Shown: positions 38,591 to 47,140, numbered from the stretch's first letter. The stretch is DNA of 64,000 nucleotides from Candidatus Gastranaerophilales bacterium (GCA_947589425.1 CANQAV010000006.1:1-64000), one strand, 5' to 3'. Notes: a model not told the origin generated them from the sequence alone. Program-made: numbers and translations.

Positions 38591-40190
38591 TTTCGTTTAA
38601 TCCTGTTTCTTTTTTAACTTCGGTATTATCGGTATAATCCGCTCTATAATGAGCTCCGATTGATTTTGTGCGCTTAAGCGCCGATTTAATAATTAATTTT
38701 GAAATACATATTGCGTTTTCAAGCTCATATTTAATCCTTGAGCCGTATGAAGGGAGAATATCAAGTTTTTTCTCAAGAGAAATAATTTCCCTAAGTCCCT
38801 CTTTTAAACCGTAATCCGTTCTTATAATTCCCGAGTGTTCGCTCATAATATTTTTTAATTTGTCAAATATTTCACTTAAATCATCATTTTTTGCATAATA
38901 TTCAAAATCGGTTGAATTATATTTATCAATCGTATTTTTCACTTTTTCGTCATGCATTTTTGGCGGGGCAATATGAGATTTTATTATATCTTTAGCGAGC
39001 TTATCCGAAAACACGACACATTCCAAAAGCGAATTTGATGCAAGTCTGTTTGCGCCATGAAGTCCCGAAGAAGCGCATTCGCCTACGGCGTATAAATTTT
39101 TAATTGAAGTCATTGAATTTAAATCCGTTTTAATACCGCCCATAAAATAATGTGCAGCGGGAATAACGGGTATAAGACCCGAATTAATATCAACATTGTT
39201 TTCTTCGCAAAGTCTTGTTATGGTAGGAAATCTTTTTTTGAATTTTTCAATTCCGATTTGAGATATATCAAGATTAACATATTCATCATTATTTATTTTC
39301 ATTTGAGAAACAATTGCACGGCTTACAACATCCCTTGGCGCTAAGTCGGCTTTTTTATCATAATTTTTTGCAAAATAATTACCGCTTAAATCAACAAGTT
39401 TTGCTCCTTCTCCTCTGACTGATTCGGATATTAAAGGGGTTGAGCCTTTATTTTTGCAATAAAGCGCAGTGGGGTGAAACTGAACAAATTCCATATTTTC
39501 AACCTCAGCGCCCGCACGGTATGCGATTGCAATCCCGTCCCCTGTTGAAGTTGAAGGATTGGTAGTTCTTTTATATAATTGGCCGATACCGCCCGTTGCA
39601 AGAATAACATTGTTTGAATATACTGCTTCGTATGAATTTTGCTCCCAATTATATACAACAAGCCCCCTGCAGACATTATCCATATCAACTAAAATTTCAA
39701 GTGCAAGAGTGTTTTTATATATATCAATTCCTTCTTGTTTTTCAAGGCATTTTGCAAGAGTTTCAACAATAACCCTGCCTGTTGAATCGCCGTTTGCATG
39801 AAGTATTCTCGGGCATGAATGCGCCCCTTCAAGAGTAAAATTGAGGGATTTCTTTTCGTTTCTGTCAAATCGAACGCCGAAGTTAATCAACTCTTGAGCC
39901 GCAATAAAAGAATTTTCGGAAACATATTTAACCGTATTTAAGTTATTTAATCCGCAGCCCGCTTTAATTGTATCGCTTATATGAGATTGAATTGAATCAA
40001 GCGGGTTAATCTCGGGTATGACTGAAACCATTCCGCCCTGTGCAAGATAAGATGAGCCTGATAATATATCTTCTTTTGTGACAAGCAGTATTCCGTCTTT
40101 AAAGTCTTTATTTACAGAAAGCTTATTTGCAAGATATAATCCGCTTATCCCGCTTCCCACAATAATTACATCATATTTAGAGTACTTCAT
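38571..40190 (-). CDS. nadB: L-aspartate oxidase
   Basis: A 539-residue FAD enzyme oxidising L-aspartate to iminoaspartate for NAD synthesis; anaerobes can use fumarate as acceptor. The FAD loop is VIIVGSGISGLYLA; then SSYLAQGGMVSV, LEGAHSCPRILHANGD, the catalytic region NMEFVQFHPTALY and ESVRGEGAKLV, HYFMGGIKTD and GLHGANRLASNSLLE. The frame is open to 40229, but the ATG at 40190 has GGAGATAG upstream and matches the flavoprotein start. Confidence 0.95.
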   Translation of the reverse strand: MKYSKYDVIIVGSGISGLYLANKLSVNKDFKDGILLVTKEDILSGSSYLAQGGMVSVIPEINPLDSIQSHISDTIKAGCGLNNLNTVKYVSENSFIAAQELINFGVRFDRNEKKSLNFTLEGAHSCPRILHANGDSTGRVIVETLAKCLEKQEGIDIYKNTLALEILVDMDNVCRGLVVYNWEQNSYEAVYSNNVILATGGIGQLYKRTTNPSTSTGDGIAIAYRAGAEVENMEFVQFHPTALYCKNKGSTPLISESVRGEGAKLVDLSGNYFAKNYDKKADLAPRDVVSRAIVSQMKINNDEYVNLDISQIGIEKFKKRFPTITRLCEENNVDINSGLIPVIPAAHYFMGGIKTDLNSMTSIKNLYAVGECASSGLHGANRLASNSLLECVVFSDKLAKDIIKSHIAPPKMHDEKVKNTIDKYNSTDFEYYAKNDDLSEIFDKLKNIMSEHSGIIRTDYGLKEGLREIISLEKKLDILPSYGSRIKYELENAICISKLIIKSALKRTKSIGAHYRADYTDNTEVKKETGLNENVELFS

Positions 40191-40268
40191 TATGCATCTA
40201 TCTCCACAGTAAAATAATAATATAAACAAAAATTAAATAAAAACATAATTGTATATGTAATATTTACT

Positions 40269-40277
40269 TGATAAAAT
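40269..40277 (+). promoter_or_regulatory. Extended -10 promoter for gpmI
   Basis: TG-A-TAAAAT, predicted start near 40284, leader of about 25 bases containing the GAGGT ribosome binding site. Confidence 0.45.
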
Positions 40278-40308
40278 ATATGCGTTAACACATTTTATTG
40301 AGGTAAAT

Positions 40309-41847
40309 ATGACAAATAATAAAAAAAGAGTCTTACTTTGTATATTAGACGGATGGGGAATATCAAAAGACAAAGAATATAATGCGGTATATTGTGCAGA
40401 TACACCAAATTATGATAAATTTATAAAAGAAATGCCAAACACAATTCTCCATGCCGACGGCCTTAATGTAGGACTTCCCGAAGGGCAGATGGGTAATTCC
40501 GAAGTGGGACATTTAAATATCGGTGCGGGAAGAATTGTATATCAGGAATTAACAAGAATAAATAAATCAATTGATGAAGGGGATTTCTTTAAAAACAGCG
40601 AATTTTTAAATGCAATAAATCATGTAAAAAACAATAATTCCGCCCTTCATATCTACGGACTTGTTTCTCCGGGCGGTGTTCACAGCTCAATGAAGCATTT
40701 AAAAGCACTTATTAAAATGACATCCGATACGGGTTTAAAAAATGTTTATGTTCACGCATTCTTAGACGGCAGGGACACCCCGCCCAAATCCGCAGATAAA
40801 TATTTAGCTGAAATCGAAGAAGAGCTTAAAAAATATAATCTTCCAAAAATTGCCTCAATAATCGGAAGATACTGGGCAATGGACAGGGATAAACGCTGGG
40901 AAAGAGTTGAAAAAGCGTATAATTGCCTGACTTTAGGAGAAGGAATTAAAGAAGAAGACTCAAACAGTGCAATAAATAATTCATACAACAATAATGTAAC
41001 GGATGAATTTGTTGAGCCTGTTTCAATTTCAAAAAGAAGAATTGATGATAATGATGCGATAATTTTCTTTAACTACAGACCCGACCGTGCAAGAGAAATC
41101 ACCCGTTCGTTTGTCGACGAAAATTTTGAAGGCTTTAATCGCAAAAAAGTAATTAAAAATCTGTATTATGTATGTATGACGCAATATGATGAAACTTTAA
41201 GCACTCCCGTCGCATTTAAACCTCAAACCCTTGTAAATATACTGGGGGATGTTTTGGATGAAAACGGCATTAAACAGTTCAGAACGGCAGAAACCGAAAA
41301 ATATGCTCATATTACGTTTTTCTTTAACGGCGGAGTGGAAAAATCGGGAAAACTTGAAACAAGGGCTCTTGTTAATTCTCCGAAAGTTGCAACCTATGAC
41401 TTAAAACCGCAAATGAGCGCCTATGAAGTTTGCGATAACGTCTTAAAAGCACTTGATGATGAACAATACGGTTTTATTCTCGTAAACTTTGCAAACCCCG
41501 ATATGGTAGGTCATACGGGCGTTATGGAAGCAGCGGTTAAAGCTTGCCATGCCGTTGATGAATGTGTCGGAAAAATTGCCCAAAAAGCACTTGAAAATGA
41601 TGTCACAATGATTATCACGGCAGATCACGGAAATGCCGAATGGATGTTTGACACAAAAACAAACGCTCCTCAAACGGCGCATACAACAAACCCCGTGCCG
41701 TTTATTATTGTATCGGGCGAAAAATATGAACTTAATCAGGAAGGCGCATTGTGTGACATTGCTCCTACAGTGCTTGATATTTTAAATATTGAAAGACCGA
41801 AAGAAATGACTGGAAAATCAATGATAAAAGAAATGGCAAGAAAATAA
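40309..41847 (+). CDS. gpmI: 2,3-bisphosphoglycerate-independent phosphoglycerate mutase
   Basis: A 512-residue Mn-dependent glycolytic enzyme interconverting 3- and 2-phosphoglycerate. The metal site starts LCILDGWG; the catalytic Ser is in GQMGNSEVGHLNIGAGR; then HAFLDGRDTPPKSA, IGRYWAMDRDKRWER, NYRPDRAREITRSF, VNFANPDMVGHTG and TADHGNAEWM. All are intact. A GAGGT site precedes the ATG. It is monocistronic, ended by a strong terminator. Confidence 0.97.
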   Translation: MTNNKKRVLLCILDGWGISKDKEYNAVYCADTPNYDKFIKEMPNTILHADGLNVGLPEGQMGNSEVGHLNIGAGRIVYQELTRINKSIDEGDFFKNSEFLNAINHVKNNNSALHIYGLVSPGGVHSSMKHLKALIKMTSDTGLKNVYVHAFLDGRDTPPKSADKYLAEIEEELKKYNLPKIASIIGRYWAMDRDKRWERVEKAYNCLTLGEGIKEEDSNSAINNSYNNNVTDEFVEPVSISKRRIDDNDAIIFFNYRPDRAREITRSFVDENFEGFNRKKVIKNLYYVCMTQYDETLSTPVAFKPQTLVNILGDVLDENGIKQFRTAETEKYAHITFFFNGGVEKSGKLETRALVNSPKVATYDLKPQMSAYEVCDNVLKALDDEQYGFILVNFANPDMVGHTGVMEAAVKACHAVDECVGKIAQKALENDVTMIITADHGNAEWMFDTKTNAPQTAHTTNPVPFIIVSGEKYELNQEGALCDIAPTVLDILNIERPKEMTGKSMIKEMARK

Positions 41848-41850
41848 TAA

Positions 41851-41877
41851 AAAAGCCCTATAAAAGGGCTTTTTTTA
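41851..41877. terminator. Bidirectional terminator between gpmI and GT8 copy 1
   Basis: Stem AAAAGCCCT / AGGGCTTTT with a five-base loop, A-run on the left and T-run on the right. It can serve both convergent genes; the GT8 stop codon lies in its T-run. Confidence 0.9.
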
Positions 41878-42843
41878 TTTTAGTTTTATTATAAAACGAA
41901 AGCCAAAGCAGGTAATAACCTTGTGTTTATATTTAATATATTCTGATTTTTTACAGCTGAAAATTTTTTCAAAAAAGTTCTTATAGGTAATACCCCCCCC
42001 CTCAATCTTGAGTAGGGTTTTAACATAAATATCTTGCATAATTTCTTCATAAAAAGGAGAAAATCTTGCATAAAAAAAGAAAATATCAGACATCATACAT
42101 TTTATTGAATGCCAAGGCTTTAAACCCCCCGCCCAGTGTATTACAACAGGGTTTTTCAATGCTTCTTTTTTTTCTTCTTCATTTTTATATGTAAAATAAG
42201 GAGCAGCATTAAAGATTGAAAAAATATATTTTATTTTTGGGGCAAAAGTTATATTAAAAGCATCCTGGTCGGGGAATTTTAAAAATTTAGAATATTTATT
42301 TATATTTTCAAATAATTTATCAAAAATTTCTTCTTCTCTCCATTTTTTAAGATTTGCAACCATAACCCCCGAATTAACATATAAAAAATCTGAAGGAAGA
42401 TTTAAATTTTTAATCCAATCGCTTTTATCCAAAAGCGCTACCTGATCAACAACGGCAGCCATATAATTATCTTCTAAATCAATATCCCATAATTTTTTAA
42501 TATCGTCATCAAAAACCAAATCAACATCTAAAATAATTGCCTTATCTATTTTATCATCCAGTTTTGATGTAAAAAGCTTGTTAAAAGCATCTCTTCCTAC
42601 ATGTTCACAAACCGAGTCGGGAATTTTATCAAAAACTTCAAGACTTTTTTCATAAAAATTAATTTCGCAATCATAATTTTTTTTGATAAAATTAATTTTT
42701 CTGACACTTTCAGGACTTAGTCCGCTGTTAATTATATGAAAAGACAGGGCATTTTTTGTGTTTTTCAATATTGAAATCATTGCAACTGAAAGATATTTTG
42801 CATAATCATCATTAATTGAAAAAAATACGTGAATTTTATTCAT
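41875..42843 (-). CDS. GT8 glycosyltransferase copy 1, with in-frame G9 tract
   Basis: A 322-residue family 8 glycosyltransferase, the group of LPS alpha-galactosyl/glucosyltransferases. Nucleotide-sugar binding begins KIHVFFSINDDYAKYLSVAM; the metal motif is DVD in AIILDVDLVFDDDIKKLW; NSGVMVANLKKWR and the catalytic-end motif VIHWAGGLKPWH are present. Residues 282-284 (GGG) are coded by nine consecutive G (41993-42001). After it a 38-residue basic tail follows, ending HKVITCFGFRFIIKLK. One G more stops the protein within a few codons; one fewer gives an unrelated ~35-residue tail. The ATG at 42843 has GAGGT upstream. Sugar and acceptor are unknown. Confidence 0.9.
   Translation of the reverse strand: MNKIHVFFSINDDYAKYLSVAMISILKNTKNALSFHIINSGLSPESVRKINFIKKNYDCEINFYEKSLEVFDKIPDSVCEHVGRDAFNKLFTSKLDDKIDKAIILDVDLVFDDDIKKLWDIDLEDNYMAAVVDQVALLDKSDWIKNLNLPSDFLYVNSGVMVANLKKWREEEIFDKLFENINKYSKFLKFPDQDAFNITFAPKIKYIFSIFNAAPYFTYKNEEEKKEALKNPVVIHWAGGLKPWHSIKCMMSDIFFFYARFSPFYEEIMQDIYVKTLLKIEGGGITYKNFFEKIFSCKKSEYIKYKHKVITCFGFRFIIKLK
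41993..42001 (-). repeat. Homopolymer G9 tract in GT8 copy 1
   Basis: Nine consecutive C on the given strand (nine G in the coding strand), codons for residues 281-284. Runs this long are exceptional in such AT-rich DNA; elsewhere in the window G or C runs reach about six. It is a candidate site for slipped-strand length change. Confidence 0.9.
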
Positions 42844-42871
42844 ATATAACCTCGTACACATATTTTAGATA

Positions 42872-43849
42872 TCAAGCACATTTAAGTTTCATCAAATTTA
42901 AATCGAATTCCAAAAAGCGTAACAACTTTGTGGCGTTTTTTTGTTCTTTTAACATGTTTAATGCTAAAAATTTGCTCAGATAAGCTTCTATGGAAAGACC
43001 CCCCCCTTGAGAATTTGCGCATAATTTTGTGATATTTTCATACAAAATTGATTCATAAAAAGGGGACAATCTTGCATATTTAAAAAATTCATCACACATG
43101 TATACATTTTGATTGTTCCAGGGTTTTTCATGTCCTGCCCAGTGAACAACAACAGCGTTCATACGAATATTTTCTTCTTCTTTTATATCGTCATATCCAA
43201 GATTAGGTGTATAATTAAAAATCTGAGGGAAATATTTAACTTTTGGAGCAAAAGTCATATTAAACGTATCCTGATCCGGAAAACGTAATATTTTAGCATT
43301 TTTGTGTGCAACTTCAAATAATTTTTCCGAGATTGATTCATGTCTCCATTTTTTCAGATTTGCAACCATTACCCCGGAATTAATATAGTCATATTTTTCG
43401 GGCAGTGAATAATATTTTCTCCACTTTTCTTTATCGTTCGAAAAAACTCTATCAATAGAAGCGCCTATATAATTATCGGTGATATCTATATCCCACAATT
43501 TCTTAATATCATCAACAAAAATAATATCAACATCAAGTATAATAGCTTTGTCAATATTTTTGTCAATATTTGATACCAAAAATTTATGGTCAGGCTCATC
43601 CGACACATGCGCATCCGCACATTCTGGAATATCTTTAAAAATATCATTATCAACCCTAAAATAGTCAATTTCAAAATTTTTTATATTCTTAACAGAATTG
43701 ATTTTCCTTATATTCTCGGGACTTAATCCGCTGTTTATAATATGAAAAAAGATGCTGCTGCTTGTGTTTTTTAATATCGAAATCATTGCAACTGAAAGAT
43801 ATTTTGCATAATCATCATTAATTGAAAAAAATACGTGAATTTTATCCAT
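42872..43849 (-). CDS. GT8 glycosyltransferase copy 2, C-terminus shifted at G8 tract
   Basis: As written, a 325-residue family 8 glycosyltransferase, paralogue of its downstream neighbour. Shared: KIHVFFSINDDYAKYLSVAM, AIILDVDIIFVDDIKKLW (DVD), YINSGVMVANLKKWR, FPDQDTFNMTFAP and VVHWAGHEKPWN. GGG at 282-284 is coded by only eight G (42999-43006). After the tract the current frame gives a 41-residue tail unlike copy 1. Adding one G gives a 322-residue product whose 38-residue tail contains HKVVTLFGIRF, matching copy 1, and stops at 42882. So this copy appears to be in the shifted state (or carries a homopolymer miscall). AAGGAG precedes the ATG. Confidence 0.9.
   Translation of the reverse strand: MDKIHVFFSINDDYAKYLSVAMISILKNTSSSIFFHIINSGLSPENIRKINSVKNIKNFEIDYFRVDNDIFKDIPECADAHVSDEPDHKFLVSNIDKNIDKAIILDVDIIFVDDIKKLWDIDITDNYIGASIDRVFSNDKEKWRKYYSLPEKYDYINSGVMVANLKKWRHESISEKLFEVAHKNAKILRFPDQDTFNMTFAPKVKYFPQIFNYTPNLGYDDIKEEENIRMNAVVVHWAGHEKPWNNQNVYMCDEFFKYARLSPFYESILYENITKLCANSQGGGLSIEAYLSKFLALNMLKEQKNATKLLRFLEFDLNLMKLKCA
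42999..43006 (-). repeat. Homopolymer G8 tract in GT8 copy 2
   Basis: Eight consecutive C on the given strand, codons for residues 282-284, exactly the position of the G9 run in copy 1. One base short of the frame that restores the shared C-terminus. Confidence 0.9.
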
Positions 43850-43864
43850 AATAACTCCTTATGC

Positions 43865-44662
43865 TTATTTTACAAAAAAAGTACGGATATACAAAAAAAT
43901 TAATGATAAAATTAAGGCAAAAATTGAAATTACGCTTGCCACAGGCAGTCCAAAAACAAAAGAAACACTGTCTATTCTGATACTTTCTACAAATATTCTT
44001 ACAATTGAATATAAAATTATATAAATTAAAAACACCGTTCCGGTTTTTAGATTTTTTACTTTTAAATACAAAAATAAAAGAATTGCAAAAATTATTAAAT
44101 CAAAAATGCTTTCATACAAAAAAGCCGGGTGAAAAAAATCAACTTCTTTAAATTCGGGGGGTCTATACTCCGGGTCTACATAAAGTTTAATAAAAAAATT
44201 AGTCGGATAACCAAATGCCTCTTGATTAAAAAAGTTTCCCCACCTTCCGATTGCCTGTGAAAGAGAAAAAGCGGGTGCAATTGCATCAAGCAATTGCAAG
44301 GGTTTTATTATCTTTTTGTTTAAAAATAAAAAAATTCCCGCAATTCCAAAAATTATCGCCCCCCAGATTGAAATACCGCCATGGTTTAACATAATGATTT
44401 CTTGGGGGTATTTTAAATAATAATCAATATTCCCTAAAACATAAAAAAATCTTGCTCCCAATATTGAAAAAACAACAACAGGCGGAATAAAGTCAATAAA
44501 ATAATTTGCGCAATCTTTCGAATATTTATCTTTCAAAATAAAATATGTTACACAAACACCGAGCGCAATAGCAAATGCCAGTATCAAACCGTAAAGACGA
44601 ATTGAGATATTGCCGATTTGAAATAATACTGGTTGAAGTTTTGGATATAAAACTATATGCAT
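43865..44662 (-). CDS. lgt: Prolipoprotein diacylglyceryl transferase
   Basis: A 265-residue inner-membrane enzyme adding diacylglycerol to the lipobox cysteine of prolipoproteins. About seven transmembrane helices. The family signature GRWGNFFNQEAFG is at ~139-151, preceded by MLNHGGISIWGA (essential region) and IRLYGLILAFAIALG near the N-terminus; FHPAFLYESIFDL is also present. Its start lies 5 bases after the stop of a predicted lipoprotein gene, so substrate and enzyme are co-transcribed. No strong Shine-Dalgarno. Confidence 0.96.
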   Translation of the reverse strand: MHIVLYPKLQPVLFQIGNISIRLYGLILAFAIALGVCVTYFILKDKYSKDCANYFIDFIPPVVVFSILGARFFYVLGNIDYYLKYPQEIIMLNHGGISIWGAIIFGIAGIFLFLNKKIIKPLQLLDAIAPAFSLSQAIGRWGNFFNQEAFGYPTNFFIKLYVDPEYRPPEFKEVDFFHPAFLYESIFDLIIFAILLFLYLKVKNLKTGTVFLIYIILYSIVRIFVESIRIDSVSFVFGLPVASVISIFALILSLIFLYIRTFFVK

Positions 44663-44667
44663 GAGCG

Positions 44668-45222
44668 CTATTCTTTATTATCAAAATTTTCTTTTTTATT
44701 TTTCAATATACGAACTCTTTCTTCGACACTGTCTTTATCTTGTGCTTGAGGAGAAAGTTCCGCATATTTTTCATAATTGCTAATGGCAGAATTTAAATAA
44801 GGTAAATATTTTTCCTTTGAGTCTTTAGATTGTGCTATATCGTTATTTTTATCACTTGTAATATTATTTAAATCATCACTGTTGCCATAAATGCTATCTG
44901 CCATACAATCATAAGCAACGCCGAGCGTATAGTATACCGAAGGCTCTTTTGGACGTATTTTTTGAGCAGCATCCAGTTGTTCTATCGCAAGATCGCATTT
45001 AGACGCTTTAATATAAGCTGATGCAAGATTGTACCTTGTCTCAAAAATATTTTCATCCAAATCAATTGAAGCTTCAAGACGTGATATCGCAGTGTCAATA
45101 TCTCCCGCATTCATGCGCTCCATTGCGATATCATTTAATTTTTGAACGGCAAGCGTATTTATGCAAGCCGAACAAATCACCGCCAAAAATAAAATAAAAA
45201 CAAAAGACAAAAATCTTCTCAT
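44668..45222 (-). CDS. Predicted TPR lipoprotein
   Basis: A 184-residue exported protein. The signal peptide MRRFLSFVFILFLAVICSAC ends at a cysteine with S-A at -2/-1, a workable though non-ideal lipobox (Cys at -3). About three TPR units follow (AGDIDTAISRLEASIDLDEN, SKCDLAIEQLDAAQKIRPKE), then a charged, disordered stretch (~115-140) and a final helix. It probably anchors in the envelope and binds proteins. AGGAT precedes the ATG. Directly upstream of lgt. Confidence 0.8.
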   Translation of the reverse strand: MRRFLSFVFILFLAVICSACINTLAVQKLNDIAMERMNAGDIDTAISRLEASIDLDENIFETRYNLASAYIKASKCDLAIEQLDAAQKIRPKEPSVYYTLGVAYDCMADSIYGNSDDLNNITSDKNNDIAQSKDSKEKYLPYLNSAISNYEKYAELSPQAQDKDSVEERVRILKNKKENFDNKE

Positions 45223-45315
45223 ATAAATCCTAATTATACTTTCTAATCTGCAATATATTACAAGGATATTTTTTACATATCATAATGTAAATCGTACAAA
45301 AGAATAATTTTTAAA

Positions 45316-45945
45316 TCAAAGTTCCAAAGGCTGTTTGATAAATACACCGTCACCACCCAGATATTCAACTTCTTCGCCGTTTATATAAAGATATACGTTT
45401 GTATCGGGCTCCATTGATTTTATTGTTTTTGTTAACTGCATAACACGATTTTCAACGCTTTGACTTCCTCCGCCGTTGCCAAATTTTGAGGAAAGATTAA
45501 CTACAATTCCTTTTTCGGTTTTTTTAAGGGAAATTAAATCTACGTTTGCGGGGATTTCGGAATATATGCCCTTTTTTGTTTCCTCAATTGTAGGGCCTTT
45601 TAAAAGTAGAGTTACCGTTGTTTTCAAAGAAGGCTTTGAGGTTAATTGCCTTTGCACGGGGATTAATTTGCCGTTAGAATCAAAAAGATAAAATGTGTGA
45701 GTATATTTTTCGGCAGCAGTTTTTTTGGGCGGCTGCGCCGGCTTTTGCTCGGGTTTTTCCTTTGGGGGTAATACTTCTTTTTTATTATCCGAAGATTTTA
45801 ATTTATCTTCGTGTGTACCGAAAACAGGATTATCTTTTGAAACTTGCAATTGAGTACTGTAGCTGTCGGAACTTACAAATTTGTAAATAAAAAACCCCAA
45901 ACACAACACAAGACAAATAAAAAAAGTCTTTAAAAAAGTATTCAT
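45316..45945 (-). CDS. Membrane-anchored GerMN-domain protein
   Basis: A 209-residue protein with an uncleaved-looking N-terminal membrane segment (TFFICLVLCLGFFIYKFV), a Pro/Lys-rich linker (~45-80: PPKEKPEQKPAQPPKK), and a GerMN domain (~85-200: TVTLLLKGPTIEETKKGIYS, GIVVNLSSKFGNGGGSQSVE, YINGEEVEYLG). GerMN domains are found in envelope and spore lipoproteins and are thought to bind protein or murein. The ATG at 45945 overlaps the truB end and has GGAGAG upstream; the frame open to 45960 starts inside truB. Last gene of the infB operon. Confidence 0.87.
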   Translation of the reverse strand: MNTFLKTFFICLVLCLGFFIYKFVSSDSYSTQLQVSKDNPVFGTHEDKLKSSDNKKEVLPPKEKPEQKPAQPPKKTAAEKYTHTFYLFDSNGKLIPVQRQLTSKPSLKTTVTLLLKGPTIEETKKGIYSEIPANVDLISLKKTEKGIVVNLSSKFGNGGGSQSVENRVMQLTKTIKSMEPDTNVYLYINGEEVEYLGGDGVFIKQPLEL

Positions 45946-45947
45946 TT

Positions 45948-46790
45948 TCAATCTCTCCAAAATATTTTTTTTGGTTTGATTAAATTATCCGATAAATTTG
46001 CAATTGATACAAGTTTATTATTTTTTGTTAATAAAATTTTATCGGTTGAAAATTGTTGATTTTGCGGAATTGAATTACCGTTTTTAACAAATTTGAATTC
46101 AATATCGGATAACTCTTTTTTATCAAGTTCAAGAGCTTCAAGGGGGTCTATTTTATTAAATTCAATATCATCCAATTCATTGGAGTTTTCAATCTTAAAA
46201 TTGCCTGCACAAATTCTTTTTAAATCGGACATATATGCACCGCAGCCAATCTTAATACCTATATCATTTACAAGCGACCTGATATATGTACCTTTTTTAC
46301 AGCATACTTTAATTTGAGCATAATCATCAACAAAATTAATTAAATCAATTGAATATATTTCAATTTCTCTTGGTTGAAGTTCAATTATATTATCTTTATT
46401 ATTTCTTGCCATATCGCACATTTTTTTGCCGTTTTGTTTAATTGCACTATATTTTGGGGGTATTTGAAGCGATTTACCGACAAAAGATAATATGCAGTCT
46501 TTTAGGACACTTTGCGAAAAATCAGGAGTTTTGACAAATTGTTTTTCACCTTCCGAATCAAACGTATTTGTTATATAGCCGAACTTGATATCGGCAATAT
46601 AAGTTTTATTTGAGCCCAAATATTCAAGAAGCCTTGTTGCATCTTCAACCGCAACTTGTAAAACTCCCGAAGCCAAAGGGTCAAGCGTTCCCGAATGACC
46701 GATTTTTTTAATATTCAGTCTTTTTCTTAATTTTCTTATAACATCAAAAGAAGTAATTCCCTTTGGTTTATTTATATTTAAAAAATACAT
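45948..46790 (-). CDS. truB: tRNA pseudouridine(55) synthase
   Basis: A 280-residue enzyme making pseudouridine 55 in the T-loop of tRNAs. It starts FLNINKPKGITSFDVI; the catalytic Asp is in GHSGTLDPLASGVL; YSAIKQNGKKMCDMAR and KCCKKGTYIRSLVNDIG-type blocks follow, then a PUA-like end. Its ATG overlaps the rbfA stop in a TAATG arrangement, indicating coupled translation in infB-rbfA-truB. Confidence 0.96.
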   Translation of the reverse strand: MYFLNINKPKGITSFDVIRKLRKRLNIKKIGHSGTLDPLASGVLQVAVEDATRLLEYLGSNKTYIADIKFGYITNTFDSEGEKQFVKTPDFSQSVLKDCILSFVGKSLQIPPKYSAIKQNGKKMCDMARNNKDNIIELQPREIEIYSIDLINFVDDYAQIKVCCKKGTYIRSLVNDIGIKIGCGAYMSDLKRICAGNFKIENSNELDDIEFNKIDPLEALELDKKELSDIEFKFVKNGNSIPQNQQFSTDKILLTKNNKLVSIANLSDNLIKPKKIFWRD

Positions 46791-47140
46791 TAAATCTCGC
46801 CACGCTGAATTTTGTTTATTAATTCAGACATTTTAGCCCCATGTTCGAGTGAATCATCCAAAATAAAAAGCAATGTCGGAGTTTTTCTAAGTCTTATTCT
46901 TTTACCGACTTCATGGCGGATTTGACCTACATGGCGCTCCAGAGCACGTGAAGTCTTTTCTTTTGCTTCGTCTGAGCCGAATACGCTATAAAAAACACGA
47001 GCAGCAGAATTATCGGATGAAACATCAACATCCGTAATCGAAACCATACCGCAAATTTGAGGGTCTTTAATTTCCCTGAAAATTATATCGGAAATCTCTC
47101 TCATAAGAGCTTTTCTTACTCTTTCATTTCTTAATGACAT
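46790..47140 (-). CDS. rbfA: Ribosome-binding factor A
   Basis: A 116-residue KH-like RNA-binding protein needed for maturation of the 16S rRNA 5' end. Family blocks: RVRKALMREISDIIFREIKD, VSITDVDVSSDNSAARVFYS and KRIRLRKTPTLLFILDDSLEHG (shown in part). Position between infB and truB is the classical order. The intergenic distance to infB is 9 bases. Confidence 0.95.
   Translation of the reverse strand: MSLRNERVRKALMREISDIIFREIKDPQICGMVSITDVDVSSDNSAARVFYSVFGSDEAKEKTSRALERHVGQIRHEVGKRIRLRKTPTLLFILDDSLEHGAKMSELINKIQRGEI

Noticed and set aside
41889-42071. Separate 60-residue frame overlapping the GT8 copy 1 3' end
   Set aside because: It is the alternative frame of the same gene reached through the G tract, with no start signal of its own; treated as the G8 outcome instead.
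42872-43849. GT8 copy 2 as a plain frameshifted pseudogene
   Set aside because: The only break is one base in a G tract that is matched at the same position in copy 1, and the rest of the gene, start site and catalytic motifs are intact. Phase variation or a miscount of the run fits better than decay.
44155-44166. G6 and C6 runs in lgt and in dapL, the helicase and GT8 copy 1 (near 42120)
   Set aside because: Six-base runs are too short to slip readily and interrupt essential genes; only the 8-9 base runs in GT8 stand out.
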